64,000 nt of DNA from Actinomyces dentalis DSM 19115 (GCF_000429225.1 NZ_AUBL01000012.1:1-64000); one strand, 5' to 3'. Positions 12,357 through 24,509 are shown, counted from the stretch's first letter. The notes: generated by a model not told the origin, from the sequence alone. Numbers and translations are program-made.

Positions 12357-12465
12357 TCTGCTACGCCCCTTTCCCTCTGCTACGCTCCTTCACCCTCCGG
12401 TGTACGAGAAAAAGGGGCGTAGCAGAGGGTGAAGGAGCGTAGTCAAGGTAAAAGGGCGTAGCAGA
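12357..12465. repeat. Palindromic repeat family A, copy 1 (109 bp)
   Basis: Begins TCTGCTACGCCCC and ends with the complement GGGCGTAGCAGA. Each arm is built from two ~20-nt units starting TCTGCTACGC, and the centre contains TGTACGAGAAAAAGG. It is identical base for base to the copy at 13770-13878, in the same orientation, and the pair brackets the AbiEi/DUF559 gene. More diverged copies lie at 27130-27238 and 55919-55989. Confidence 0.85.
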
Positions 12466-12503
12466 GCCCGTTCCCGTCGTCGCGGCCGCCAGACCCCCCG
12501 CCA

Positions 12504-13529
12504 TTACAGCCACAGGTCCCGGCGGCGTCTGGCCGCGCGCACCGCCTCGGGCGGGAAGAGCCCCGTCACCCGGCGCACCAGGCGCTCAGGCGCGAAGAGT
12601 TCGCGCCACTCGAAGCGGTGCACGTCCCAGCCGCCGCGGCGCAGCGCCATCTCCCGGCGCTTCTCCGCCCGCAGGTCCTCGGGTGTGGCCAGCTTCCCGT
12701 AGCCGTCGAACTCCAGATTGATCATGAACGTCCCGTATCCCAGATCCAGGTAGTACTCGCGGCCGTCCTCGTCGACCCACCGCAGCTGGGTCACCGGCTC
12801 GGGCAGCCCGGCCGCGGCCACCGCCCACCGCAGCGCGCTCTCGCCCGGCGACTCGGCGAAGGGGTCCGCGAGCGCCACCGCCAGCCGGGCCCGGCGCTTG
12901 CCGCTGCGGCGCCCCTGCCCCTCGAGCATCCGCATGAGCCTCGCGCGCGCCTCGTCCAGACCCGTCTCACCGCGGCAGCGGCGGTTGAAGCGGTCGGGCC
13001 GGCACACCAGGCGCAGGGCGGCGTCGACGACGGGAAGGGACTCGCGCACCGGCAGATCGAAGGCGCAGTCCAGGGCGGTGCGCAGCGGCGTCGTCACCCG
13101 CAGCCCGTTCACGACCATGATCTCCTCCGGCCGCGGCGCCACCAGAGAGCGTCTCAGTGAGACCTGCCGAGCGGCGGTGCCGGGTGGGCCGCAGGCCACA
13201 CTCGGGAGGGAGCGGGTGGTGCGGGACCTGGTGGTCTCGACCGCGATGCGGATACCGGGCTCGGCCTCGATCGGGGTCAGCCCCAGGACGACGGCGGCCG
13301 TCTCGTGGGTGAGGGCCAGCGCGGAGGGGTGGGCGCGGAGCACCGCCTCGCAGCGGGCGAGGGTCACAAGTTCCTTGACTCGCCAGATCGGCGTGCCCCG
13401 GGGCGGAAGGGCCATGAAGGCGCCGCGGGCGATGCGGACGAGATCGCGCCGGCCGGCGAGGTCTCGTCGAGGCCGATCGGCGGCGAACAGGACAAGAGGA
13501 GGTTCGGGTGGCTCGGGATAATACTGCAT
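12504..13529 (-). CDS. AbiEi-like N-terminal domain plus DUF559/Vsr-like nuclease domain
   Basis: 341 residues. The N-terminal half (RDLVRIARGAFMALP, LALTHETAAVVLGL, LRVTTPLRTALDCAF) matches the type IV antitoxin AbiEi-like family in actinobacteria. The C-terminal ~110 residues are DUF559-like, with ESALRWAVAAAGL, DLGYGTFMINLEFDGYGK and REMALRRGGWDVHRFEW, where Glu/Asp/Glu would form a Vsr/PD-(D/E)XK metal site. Start ATG 13529 gives MQYYPEPPEP. No AbiEii toxin gene is adjacent, so it stands alone. It lies between two identical 109-bp family A repeats. Its role is unknown; mobility or genome defence is possible. Confidence 0.75.
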   Translation of the reverse strand: MQYYPEPPEPPLVLFAADRPRRDLAGRRDLVRIARGAFMALPPRGTPIWRVKELVTLARCEAVLRAHPSALALTHETAAVVLGLTPIEAEPGIRIAVETTRSRTTRSLPSVACGPPGTAARQVSLRRSLVAPRPEEIMVVNGLRVTTPLRTALDCAFDLPVRESLPVVDAALRLVCRPDRFNRRCRGETGLDEARARLMRMLEGQGRRSGKRRARLAVALADPFAESPGESALRWAVAAAGLPEPVTQLRWVDEDGREYYLDLGYGTFMINLEFDGYGKLATPEDLRAEKRREMALRRGGWDVHRFEWRELFAPERLVRRVTGLFPPEAVRAARRRRDLWL

Positions 13530-13769
13530 GCCTTCAGGCTCGCCCCGGGCCGACGACGCCGCCACCATCCGGTCCGGGCCCTGTGGACGGGGGTATCACG
13601 GAGGCCGCCTGGGGAGCCCGGCGCGCCGCTCGACCGCTCGACCGGGACCACGGTGCAGGCGCCCGTCGCCCGGGGGACCGCGTCTTCGACCCGCGCGGCG
13701 AGGTCGTGCAGCAAGGCGGGCGCCCGGCGCCGGGGGAGCCCGGCGCGCCGCCTGAACGCGCCTGAGCAC

Positions 13770-13878
13770 TCTGCTACGCCCCTTTCCCTCTGCTACGCTC
13801 CTTCACCCTCCGGTGTACGAGAAAAAGGGGCGTAGCAGAGGGTGAAGGAGCGTAGTCAAGGTAAAAGGGCGTAGCAGA
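13770..13878. repeat. Palindromic repeat family A, copy 2 (109 bp, identical to copy 1)
   Basis: Same sequence and direction as 12357-12465. The remaining part of the 13530-13973 gap has no gene: it is Pro/Gly/Ala-type GC-rich spacer, followed by ~95 bp before the macrodomain gene. Confidence 0.85.
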
Positions 13879-13973
13879 CGCGCGATCGCGGGCCCGGGGC
13901 CGGCGATCACGACCGCGCGTGGGACCGGCAACCGCCGACCGTGGGGCCACGGCGGCGGCGATAGCCTGGGGGC

Positions 13974-14864
13974 GTGCCGCACAGCCCCAGCCCCCTCGTC
14001 GACGTCGCCCGCCTGACGCGCCTGACGCAGTACTTCGCGACCGAGGCCGTCCGGGCTGGCGACGTCGCCTCCTTCCCGCCGCCCGCCGCGCTGGCCGGGC
14101 TGCCCGCCATTGAGAAGCGCCGCCTCCTCGACGGCCTGCTCACCATCCGCCCGCCCCGGCCGATCCGCGACGACGACGCCCGCGAGGACCTCGACGCCCT
14201 GCTCGCCGCCGAGTCGGCCGAGCGCGTGCGCGCCGCCGGCGCCCCCGACGCGCTCGAGCTGGCGACCCTGGCGCGCACCCGCGGCGCGGGCGGAGCGCTG
14301 GGGGAGCGGGTCGCCCTGTGGCGGGGCGACCTCACCGCGCTGCGCGCCGGCGCCATCGTCAACGCCGCCAATTCGGCCATGCTCGGCTGCCGCGTGCCCG
14401 GGCACGCCTGCATCGACAATGTCATCCACGCCGTCGCCGGCCCGGGACTGCGCGCCGAGTGCGCCGCCTACATGGACTCCCGGGGCGGGCGCCCGGAGGA
14501 GACGGGGCGGGCGCTGCTCACCGGCGGATACCACCTTCCGGCCGCGCACGTCATCCACACCGTCGGGCCCGTCGTCGAGGGCGAGGTGGGCGAGGAGCAC
14601 CGCCGCCTGCTCGCCTCCTCCTACCGCAGCGTGCTCGACGCCGCCGAGGCCGCCGGGCTCGACTCGGTGGGCCTGTGCTCGGTGTCCACCGGCGTCTTCG
14701 GCTACCCCAAGGAGGAGGCGGCCCCCCTCGTGCTGGACACGATCGGGGCCTGGCTCGCCGCGCACCCGGCCGGCCGCATGCGGATCGTCGTGTGCGCCTT
14801 CGCCGAGGCGGACGTCATCGCCTACGAGAAGGCCCTCGCCGCACGGCTCCGACCGGGGCGCTGA
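13974..14864 (+). CDS. Zinc-type macrodomain protein, ADP-ribosyl hydrolase
   Basis: 296 residues. The macrodomain (about 105-290) carries AIVNAANSAMLGC and then GCRVPGHACIDNVIHAVAG, whose Cys/His pattern matches the zinc-dependent macrodomains of Staphylococcus and Streptococcus that remove ADP-ribose from proteins. The ~100-residue N-terminal helical region is also typical of that subclass. Start GTG 13974 has no strong ribosome-binding site. In pathogens this enzyme sits with SirTM and a lipoylated carrier; neither is next to it here, so the substrate is open. Confidence 0.85.
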   Translation: MPHSPSPLVDVARLTRLTQYFATEAVRAGDVASFPPPAALAGLPAIEKRRLLDGLLTIRPPRPIRDDDAREDLDALLAAESAERVRAAGAPDALELATLARTRGAGGALGERVALWRGDLTALRAGAIVNAANSAMLGCRVPGHACIDNVIHAVAGPGLRAECAAYMDSRGGRPEETGRALLTGGYHLPAAHVIHTVGPVVEGEVGEEHRRLLASSYRSVLDAAEAAGLDSVGLCSVSTGVFGYPKEEAAPLVLDTIGAWLAAHPAGRMRIVVCAFAEADVIAYEKALAARLRPGR

Positions 14865-14981
14865 CCGTCAGGCACCGGCCGGGGCGCTGACCGCGTGGCC
14901 GGTCCCGACGGGCTGCCGGCCGGTCGATCAGCGCCCCGCCCGGCCCGCTCCGGCGGTGCCCGACGGGGCGTCGTCGCGGAT

Positions 14982-15782
14982 TCACGAGGGGGCGGTGCGA
15001 TCGGCGCCGGTGGCCCGTCGGGCGCCCGACGACGGTGCATCGCCGCCGGGGCGCAGGAGCGGCGGCTGGAGCACGGCGGCGGTCGGCCCGCTGCCGGGCG
15101 GGCGCCGGAAGAGCGCCGCGGGCCGGCCCACCCCCTCGGAGCGGACGCGGCCGGTGGCCTGGAGGAAGCCCTCGGAGCGGGTGGCCTTGCGGTGGAAGTT
15201 GCGCGGATCCAGTCTTGTGCCCCACACCGCCTCGTAGACGCGGCGCAGCTCGGCGATGGTGAACTCCTCGGGGCAGAAGGCGGTGGCCAGCGGCGAGTAC
15301 TCGATCTTGGCCCGCGCCCGCTCGACGCCGTCGGCCAGGATCCGGTCGTGATCGAAGGCCAGGTGCGCGCCCCCCTCCAGGAAGGGGCCGACGGGCGCCC
15401 AGCGGACCGCGGCCGCGTCCCCGCCCGCGCGCGGCAGGTCGAGGACCGGGGAGAACAGGAGGTGGGCGACCGACAGCACGGGTCCGCGCGGGTCGCGCCC
15501 CACCGGCCCGTAGGTGCGCAGCTGCTCCAGGTGCCCGCGCGGGGCGACGCCGGTCTCCTCGGTCAGCTCGCGCACGGCGGCCTCGGCGACGTCCTCGCCG
15601 CCGAGGAGGAAGCCGCCGGGGAGGGCGGGCCTGCCGGCGTAGGGCTCGAGGAGGCGGTCCACCAGGAGGACCCGCAGGGCGCCGTCGGCGACGGTGAGGG
15701 CGACGACGTCGACGGCGATGGGCAGGCGGGCCGCGGTGGGCGGCGGCGCTGTCGCGGGAGGGCCGGGTCGGATGCGGGGCAC
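14982..15782 (-). CDS. NrtR-like Nudix regulator or Nudix hydrolase
   Basis: 266 residues. The N-terminal Nudix domain has an intact box from GGFLLGGEDVAE to RELTEETGV. The C-terminal region SPLATAFCPEEFTIAELR and WGTRLDPRNFHRK is the winged-helix module of the NrtR family, which senses ADP-ribose and controls NAD metabolism. A ~45-residue disordered tail follows. It is divergent from an SPFH/NAD-kinase-like pair, so it may regulate them. An intact Nudix box leaves hydrolysis of an ADP-ribose-type substrate possible. Confidence 0.8.
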   Translation of the reverse strand: MPRIRPGPPATAPPPTAARLPIAVDVVALTVADGALRVLLVDRLLEPYAGRPALPGGFLLGGEDVAEAAVRELTEETGVAPRGHLEQLRTYGPVGRDPRGPVLSVAHLLFSPVLDLPRAGGDAAAVRWAPVGPFLEGGAHLAFDHDRILADGVERARAKIEYSPLATAFCPEEFTIAELRRVYEAVWGTRLDPRNFHRKATRSEGFLQATGRVRSEGVGRPAALFRRPPGSGPTAAVLQPPLLRPGGDAPSSGARRATGADRTAPS

Positions 15783-15941
15783 GGCCCCACCCTAGATTAA
15801 ATGTCACCTTGACGAGAAGTGTCGGGTCCATATATCGTCGATTTGACGAAAATGAGGCGCCGCGGTCCCCGCGCCCGCCGGCCGCCTCCGCCGTCCGACA
15901 CCTGCGCACCGCCGTTCACCGCACCGCCGAAGGAGTCCGCC
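15783..15941. promoter_or_regulatory. Divergent promoter region between the NrtR-like gene and the SPFH gene
   Basis: This holds the only AT-richer patch of the neighbourhood, with ATTAAATGTCACCTTGACG and, further on, CATATATCGTCG and TTGACGAAAATG. TTGACG at 15806-15811 and CATATAT at 15829-15835 are 17 nt apart and make a plausible plus-strand -35/-10 pair. An NrtR site would be expected here, but no clean dyad was recognised. Confidence 0.4.
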
Positions 15942-17153
15942 ATGGGACGCATCCGCCGCCTGTTCCTCCTCGCCCGCTACCAGGGCACCCCCACCGAGCA
16001 CGTCGTGCACCTGCGCCGCGGGAGGACGGTCCACTGCGGCGTCGGCCTCGCCTTCTGGTTCCGGCCCGCCCTCGCCGCGATCTCCGAGGTGCCCGCCATC
16101 GACCACGAGCGCCCCGTTCTCTTCCACGTCGCCACCCGCGACCAGCAGGATGTCACCGTTCAGGCCGTGCTCACCTACCGCTTCGCCGACCCCGAGACCG
16201 CCGCCCGCCGCCTCGACCTCGCTGTCCACCCCGTGACCGACGACGCCGGGCGCGTCCAGGGCGTGCGGCAGGTCGCCGACCTCGTCGGCGAGGTCGCCCA
16301 GTCCCTCGTCGTCGACGTCCTGCGCGCCCTCGATCTGCCCGAGGCCCTGTCCACCGGTCTGCCCCTGGTGCGCGACGCCCTCGTGGACGGGATGCGGGGC
16401 CAGGAGCGGCTGGCCGGCGTGGGCGTCGAGGTCTGTGACGTCCGCGTCCTGTCCCTGCGCCCCGAGGCGGACATTGAGAAGGCCCTCCAGACCCCGCTGC
16501 GCGAGCAGCTCCAGACCGAGGCCGACCGCGCCCTCTACGAGCGGCGCGCCCTCGCCGTCGAGCGCGAGCAGCAGATCTCCGTCAACGAGCTCGCCTCCAA
16601 GCTCGAGGTGGCCCGACGGCGCGAGGCGCTCGTCGCCCAGGAGGGGGCCAACCGGCGCCGGGAGGCCGAGGAGCGCGCCGCCGCCGCCCTGGTCGACTCC
16701 ACCGGCCTGGCCGACAGGACCCGGCTGGAGGCCGCCGCCCGCGCCGAGGAGGTCCGCCAGATGGGCGCGGCGCAGGCGGAGGCCGAGCGGGCCCGCACGG
16801 AGGCCTACGCCGGTCTCGGCGAGGGGGTCCTGCGGGCCCTGGCGCTGCGCGAGGCCGCCGGCCACCTGCCGAGCATCGGCCAACTCACCCTCACCCCCGA
16901 TCTGCTCACCGGCCTGCTGGGCGATCTGCTCGGGAGCCGGAGCGGGGCGGGCGTGATCGGGAGCGGGGGCGGCGCGGCCAGCACGGCGGACAGCGGCGCA
17001 GCGGGAGAGGTCGGCGCGAGCGGTGCGGGCGGAGCCGGCGGCGCGGCGGCTGGGGCCGGCGGGGTCGGTGCGGGCGGAGCCGGCGGCGCGGCGGCTGGGG
17101 CCGGCAGGGCTGCGGCGAGCGATGGCGGCGCGCGGACGGCGGGATCGCGGTGA
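15942..17153 (+). CDS. SPFH/band-7 domain protein
   Basis: 403 residues. The SPFH domain (about 10-190) is followed by a long coiled coil rich in Glu/Ala/Arg (about 185-290, with REEVRQ-type heptads) and an Ala/Gly-rich tail containing a duplicated AGGAGGAAAGAGG-like block. No N-terminal membrane anchor is visible, so membrane contact would be peripheral or via a partner. AAGGAG at 15930-15935 places the start at ATG 15942. The stop overlaps the downstream NAD-kinase-like gene (GTGA). SPFH proteins form membrane-associated scaffolds; the specific client here is unknown. Confidence 0.85.
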   Translation: MGRIRRLFLLARYQGTPTEHVVHLRRGRTVHCGVGLAFWFRPALAAISEVPAIDHERPVLFHVATRDQQDVTVQAVLTYRFADPETAARRLDLAVHPVTDDAGRVQGVRQVADLVGEVAQSLVVDVLRALDLPEALSTGLPLVRDALVDGMRGQERLAGVGVEVCDVRVLSLRPEADIEKALQTPLREQLQTEADRALYERRALAVEREQQISVNELASKLEVARRREALVAQEGANRRREAEERAAAALVDSTGLADRTRLEAAARAEEVRQMGAAQAEAERARTEAYAGLGEGVLRALALREAAGHLPSIGQLTLTPDLLTGLLGDLLGSRSGAGVIGSGGGAASTADSGAAGEVGASGAGGAGGAAAGAGGVGAGGAGGAAAGAGRAAASDGGARTAGSR

Positions 17154-18175
17154 GCGCGCCGGCGCCCGCGGGCCGCCGCCGCGCCGTCGTCGTCACCCGG
17201 CGCACCGAGCTCGAGGAGCTCCTCGAGCGCCACGCCACCCGCGGCCAGGCCGAATTCTTCCTGCGCACCCGCGGGCGCGACCTCGCCCGGGTCCAGGCGG
17301 CGCACGACGCGCTGGCCGACGCCCGCCGCCAGGTCCTGGCCGCCGTCCCGCGGGAGTGGGCCCTGGCCGAGGTCGAGCGCGCGGACCTGTCGCGCTTCCT
17401 GTTCGCCCGGGAGGACCTCGTGCTCGTCGTCGGCCAGGACGGGCTGGTGGCCAACGCGGCCAAGTACCTGACCGGCCAGCTCGTCGTCGGCGTCGACCCC
17501 GGTGGCGGGACCGGGGCGCTCGCGCGCACCCGCCCGGAGCGGGCCGCCGCCCTCGTGCGGGACCTCGCCCGCGGGCGGGAGCCGCGCGCCGAGGAGATCT
17601 CCATGGTGCGGGCCGAGGCCGACGACGGCCAGGAGCTCACCGCCCTCAACGAGGTCTTCCTGGGCGACGTCGGCCACCAGTCGGCGCGCTACCTGCTGAG
17701 CGCGCCGGGCGGCCGGGAGCACCAGTGCTCCTCCGGGGTCATCGTCGCCACGGGCGCCGGGTCCACCGGCTGGGCGGCCTCGCTCGCCCACGACCGGGGC
17801 GGGCGCGTCCTCCCGGCGCCGGGGGAGTCGCGCCTGGCCTGGTTCGTGCGGGAGGCCTGGCCCTCGCCCGCCACGGGCGCGAGCCTGACAGACGGGCTCC
17901 TGGCCGACGGCGAGCGGCTGGTGCTCACCGTGGCGAGCGAGCGCCTCGTGGTCTTCGGCGACGGAATCGAGACCGACCGCTGCGAGCTGACGTGGGGCCA
18001 GGACGTCGCCGTCGGCCTGTCCCCGCGGCGCCTGCGGCTGGTCGGGCCGGACGACGCGGCGGGCGGTGTTCGGCGGGAGCGCGGGCGAGGACGGCCCGGG
18101 GCCGCGGCCGGGCCGGACGGCGGGGGCGGATGGCGGGGCGGGCGGCGCCGGGGAGTCAGTCGGCGTCGGGCATGA
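17150..18175 (+). CDS. NAD-kinase-like protein with an altered GGDGT motif
   Basis: 341 residues with NAD-kinase-like landmarks in order: GQDG at residues 95-98 where the family has GGDG(T), LNEVFLGD corresponding to the NE motif, and SSGVIVATGAGSTGWAAS for the second substrate-binding loop. The second Gly and the Thr of GGDGT are changed, while Asp97 is kept. The last ~40 residues are Gly/Arg-rich. GTG 17150 overlaps the SPFH stop, so the two form an operon. With an NrtR-like neighbour, a link to NAD(P) or ADP-ribose chemistry is likely, but whether it phosphorylates NAD is uncertain. Confidence 0.7.
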   Translation: MSAPAPAGRRRAVVVTRRTELEELLERHATRGQAEFFLRTRGRDLARVQAAHDALADARRQVLAAVPREWALAEVERADLSRFLFAREDLVLVVGQDGLVANAAKYLTGQLVVGVDPGGGTGALARTRPERAAALVRDLARGREPRAEEISMVRAEADDGQELTALNEVFLGDVGHQSARYLLSAPGGREHQCSSGVIVATGAGSTGWAASLAHDRGGRVLPAPGESRLAWFVREAWPSPATGASLTDGLLADGERLVLTVASERLVVFGDGIETDRCELTWGQDVAVGLSPRRLRLVGPDDAAGGVRRERGRGRPGAAAGPDGGGGWRGGRRRGVSRRRA

Positions 18176-18581
18176 CGATCCAGGCGGCGGCGTAGACGAG
18201 CCACATCGGACCCGGCAGGAGGGCCAGGAGCAGGGTGGCCAGGCGCACGAGCGTGGGGCTCACGCCCCAGTGCTCGGCCAGGCCGCCGCACACGCCGGCG
18301 ATGAGCCGACGGCGGGAGCGGCAGGGGAGCGTGGTGCGCCAGGACTCGGTGCGGGCGGAGTAGGAGCCCGGGGGGTAGGAGCCGGCGGAGTACGGGTCGG
18401 AGGTGTAGGGGTCGTCGGAGTAGGAGTCGTAGGAGTACGCGGACCCGGCGGAGTAGGGGTCTGCGGAGTAGACGGGGTCGTCGGAGTAGTGGCCTGCGGA
18501 GTAGGCGGACCCGGCGGAGTAGGAGTCGGCTGAGTACGTGGAATCGGCCGAGTAGGGGTCGGAGGGGTGCTGCTGCGTCAT
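18156..18581 (-). CDS. PspC-domain membrane protein with a Tyr/Ser/Asp repeat tail
   Basis: 141 residues. The C-terminal ~65 form a PspC domain (RRRLIAGVCGGLAEHWGVS) with one or two membrane helices ending AAAWIVMPDAD. The first ~75 residues are a degenerate repeat of units such as YSADPYSAGSA, almost only Tyr, Ser, Asp, Ala and Gly, likely disordered and possibly phosphorylated. PspC proteins join the envelope-stress response. The gene converges on the NAD-kinase-like gene and overlaps it by 20 bp, so the two 3' ends cannot evolve independently. Confidence 0.85.
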   Translation of the reverse strand: MTQQHPSDPYSADSTYSADSYSAGSAYSAGHYSDDPVYSADPYSAGSAYSYDSYSDDPYTSDPYSAGSYPPGSYSARTESWRTTLPCRSRRRLIAGVCGGLAEHWGVSPTLVRLATLLLALLPGPMWLVYAAAWIVMPDAD

Positions 18582-18789
18582 GACTCCAGTGTGCCCGCCG
18601 GAGCCCGCCCCCGGTATCGGGGACGACCCTGATCCGACCCCGACGCCGGCCCCGCCCCTTATCGGCTCCGACGCCGCCTCCGGCCCCGACGCGGGGTCGG
18701 GGCGCGGAGCCGGAGCGCAGCGGAGGCGGGGTCGGGTCCTTCCGGGTTATGGCTCGCCCTGGCGCGCAGCCGGGTCGCGGCGGGCCGGG

Positions 18790-22161
<3,372 letters not shown>

Positions 22162-22162
<1 letters not shown>

Positions 22163-22485
22163 CACTCCTCCTCGTTGATGACGTCGACCAGGTGCTGAAC
22201 GGCAGCCTCGCCGTCGAGCGAGGAGTAGTACTCGGGCTTCATGAGGATCACCGTGACGGCGTCGTCGCCGACGAAGGAGTCGATGTCGTCGAAGACGTAG
22301 GACAGGTGCGGGCCGACCATGATGACGTCGGTCTCGTCGATGAAGTTGGCGATCTCGCTCTCGGAGCGCGCGGTGACCTTGATGTTGTAGCCGTGCGCGG
22401 CGACCGCCTTGCGCATGTTCGCCGCCATGAACCCGCTGCTGGCTCCGGTGCCGCAGACCAGGAGAACACGGATGTCGTCGGCCAT
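22162..22485 (-). CDS. PTS lactose/cellobiose-type EIIB
   Basis: 107 residues. The phospho-cysteine is Cys11 in VLLVCGTGASSGF, the phosphate loop of the family. It transfers phosphate from EIIA to the incoming beta-glucoside at EIIC. CGGAGGAAG precedes ATG 22485 at good spacing. It is the first gene of the EIIB-EIICA-glucosidase operon, 137 bp downstream of the PRD regulator. That gap is the likely site of an operon promoter or an antitermination element, but I could not fold a clear one. Confidence 0.93.
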
Positions 22486-22622
22486 TTCTTCCTCCGTCGG
22501 ATAAGGGGCGTTGACGTCTCCAGGATGCGGCGGATGCGCCCCGCCCGCCATCAGAGTGCTTTCCGCGGGCCGGAAGGATCCGTGGGCGCCCGGACCGGGG
22601 ACCGGCGTCGGCGCCGGGGCCC

Positions 22623-24509
22623 TCAGATCATGGTCTGGCGCCGCAGGGCCGCCATGAACCCGGCGTAGTGCATCCCGGCGCTCACCAGCGCGTCCACTCC
22701 GACCGGGTCCGACAGCACGCGGACGAGCTCGTCGAGCACGTCGCGGAAGACGGCGCGCTCCCGGGGGCCGACGGCGAGCGTGATGACCAGGTCGACGGCG
22801 GACGCCCCCCACGGGACGGGATGGGCCAGGACGAGGACGCACAGGGCGGTGCGCTCGGCGTCCATGTACAAGGAGTGCGGGATGGCGAAGCGCCCGCCGA
22901 AGGCGGTGGGGGAGCGGCGCTCCCGGTCCCGCACGTCGTCGAGGAAGGCGGGGCCCACCGCCCCGGCCGCGCGCAGGAGGCCGAAGGCCCGCTCCAGGAC
23001 CCCGTCCCGTGTCAGCTCCTCCTCGACGTGTTCGAAGAGGCGCTCGTCGGTGAACGCGACCAGGGCGGACCAGACCCGGTGGCGCTGGGCCCGGCGCCTC
23101 TCGTCGAGCACGGTCCGGCGCACCAGGTCCAGGTCGTGGCCCGAGCACAGGGGGCTGATGCGCACCACGGGCACGGAGGGGTCGACGTCGAGATCGACGG
23201 CGCTGACGACGAGGTCGCTGGGACGGCGCGAGACCTCGGCGTCGATCTCGGTGACGAGCCGCTCGACCACAGCCTGCCCGTGCAGGCCCTGCGTCAGGCG
23301 GCGCACGGCGTCGTCGGCGATGGTGCCGAAGCGCGGCAGGACGAGGGTGATGGTCACGAGCTGCTCGGCGTCCATGAGCCTTTGGAACCGGGCCCCCAGG
23401 TGGAGCGCGAGGAAATCGACCTCGGGCCGGGGGATCTGAATGCCGAGCGACCCCTCCAGGCTCTGGGAGAAGTACAGGGCCAGCTCGTGGGCGAGGGGGT
23501 GGTTCATCTGGAATTCGGGGCCGAAGGGGCGGGCGACGTCATGACCGGAGCGGATCCTGGCCACCATGTGCTGAACGTGGACCGCCAGGCCGAGCATGGA
23601 CTCCTCGCCGTCGTAGAGGCGGACGAGGAAGTGGTCGTCGAGTTGCAGGGCCCCCTCGCGCACGGCGCCGGCGACGCGGGGGTCGAGGGCGGCGGCGTCG
23701 AGCGCCTGATGGGTGCTCACCAGGAGGAAGGCGCTCACGAAGCCCGTCTCGGGCGCGGGCAGGCGGCGTCCGGACCACTCCTCCACGCCGCGCACGACGG
23801 CCTCGGCCGCCCGGAGGATGCGCGCCGGCGCGGCGGCGGGCTCCCCGTAGCTCGTGGGCAGGCCCTCGAGTGCGATGTACAGGTGCGTGCACAGGTCGAG
23901 GAGCACGTACTCGTTGAGGCTGATCGAGAGGGACTTCAGGACTCCGCGGACGACGCGCATGAGCTCGTGACGTCGGCGGCGGCGGGCGACGTGCGCCGCC
24001 AACTCCCCGTCCCGGTCGCCGGGGGCGAGCAGCACCTGCCGCATGAGCCTGCGCCGCTGCCGCTCGGGCCCCTCGACGGAGACGTTGTCGCGGGACCGGC
24101 TCAGCACCAGGTCGTAATCCCTCAGCAGCATCCGCACCCGGCCCAGATCGGCCTCGATCGTCGAGGGGCTCACGCAGAAGTCCTCGGCGAGGGCGAAGAC
24201 GTCGTGCGGGCCGGATACGAGCAGGCGGCGGGTCAGCTCGTGGAGGCGCTCGTGCGGCGTAGCGCCCCGGTCGCGGCCGCGGGAGGCGAGCTCGCGCCGC
24301 TCCCGGAGGACGCGGCGGTCGAGCCGGTAACCCGCCGGGGTGGAGACGATGAGCTCGCGCTCCCCGGCCCCGTTGAGCTGGCGCACGTAGGAGCGGATGC
24401 TGCGGTCGGTCACGTGGAGCGCCGCGGCCAGCGCCCGCGCGGGCACCGGCCCCTCGGCGGTCTCGAGCTGGCGGATGAGGCGCTCGAGCCTGTCGCCCCT
24501 GGTTCCCAT
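22623..24509 (-). CDS. BglG/LicR/MtlR-type PRD transcriptional regulator
   Basis: 628 residues: N-terminal helix-turn-helix modules (ARALAAALHVTDRSIRSYVRQL; second around FALAEDFCVSPSTIEADL), two PRD domains (His in LCTHLYIALE and FLALHLGARF), an EIIB-like domain (ISPLCSGHDL) and a C-terminal EIIA(Ntr/Fru)-like domain with its His in GRFAIPHSLYM. Phosphorylation of these by the PTS would set its activity. With DNA-binding rather than RNA-binding N-termini it should be an activator of the adjacent beta-glucoside operon. Quoted helix segments are approximate limits. Confidence 0.88.
   Translation of the reverse strand: MGTRGDRLERLIRQLETAEGPVPARALAAALHVTDRSIRSYVRQLNGAGERELIVSTPAGYRLDRRVLRERRELASRGRDRGATPHERLHELTRRLLVSGPHDVFALAEDFCVSPSTIEADLGRVRMLLRDYDLVLSRSRDNVSVEGPERQRRRLMRQVLLAPGDRDGELAAHVARRRRRHELMRVVRGVLKSLSISLNEYVLLDLCTHLYIALEGLPTSYGEPAAAPARILRAAEAVVRGVEEWSGRRLPAPETGFVSAFLLVSTHQALDAAALDPRVAGAVREGALQLDDHFLVRLYDGEESMLGLAVHVQHMVARIRSGHDVARPFGPEFQMNHPLAHELALYFSQSLEGSLGIQIPRPEVDFLALHLGARFQRLMDAEQLVTITLVLPRFGTIADDAVRRLTQGLHGQAVVERLVTEIDAEVSRRPSDLVVSAVDLDVDPSVPVVRISPLCSGHDLDLVRRTVLDERRRAQRHRVWSALVAFTDERLFEHVEEELTRDGVLERAFGLLRAAGAVGPAFLDDVRDRERRSPTAFGGRFAIPHSLYMDAERTALCVLVLAHPVPWGASAVDLVITLAVGPRERAVFRDVLDELVRVLSDPVGVDALVSAGMHYAGFMAALRRQTMI

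Noticed and set aside
12357-12465. Family A repeat as an ordinary intrinsic terminator
   Set aside because: Arms are too long and internally repetitive, there is no terminal T-run, and identical copies flank one gene.
15806-15835. An NrtR operator upstream of the SPFH gene
   Set aside because: No clear inverted repeat fits; only -35/-10-like boxes were seen.
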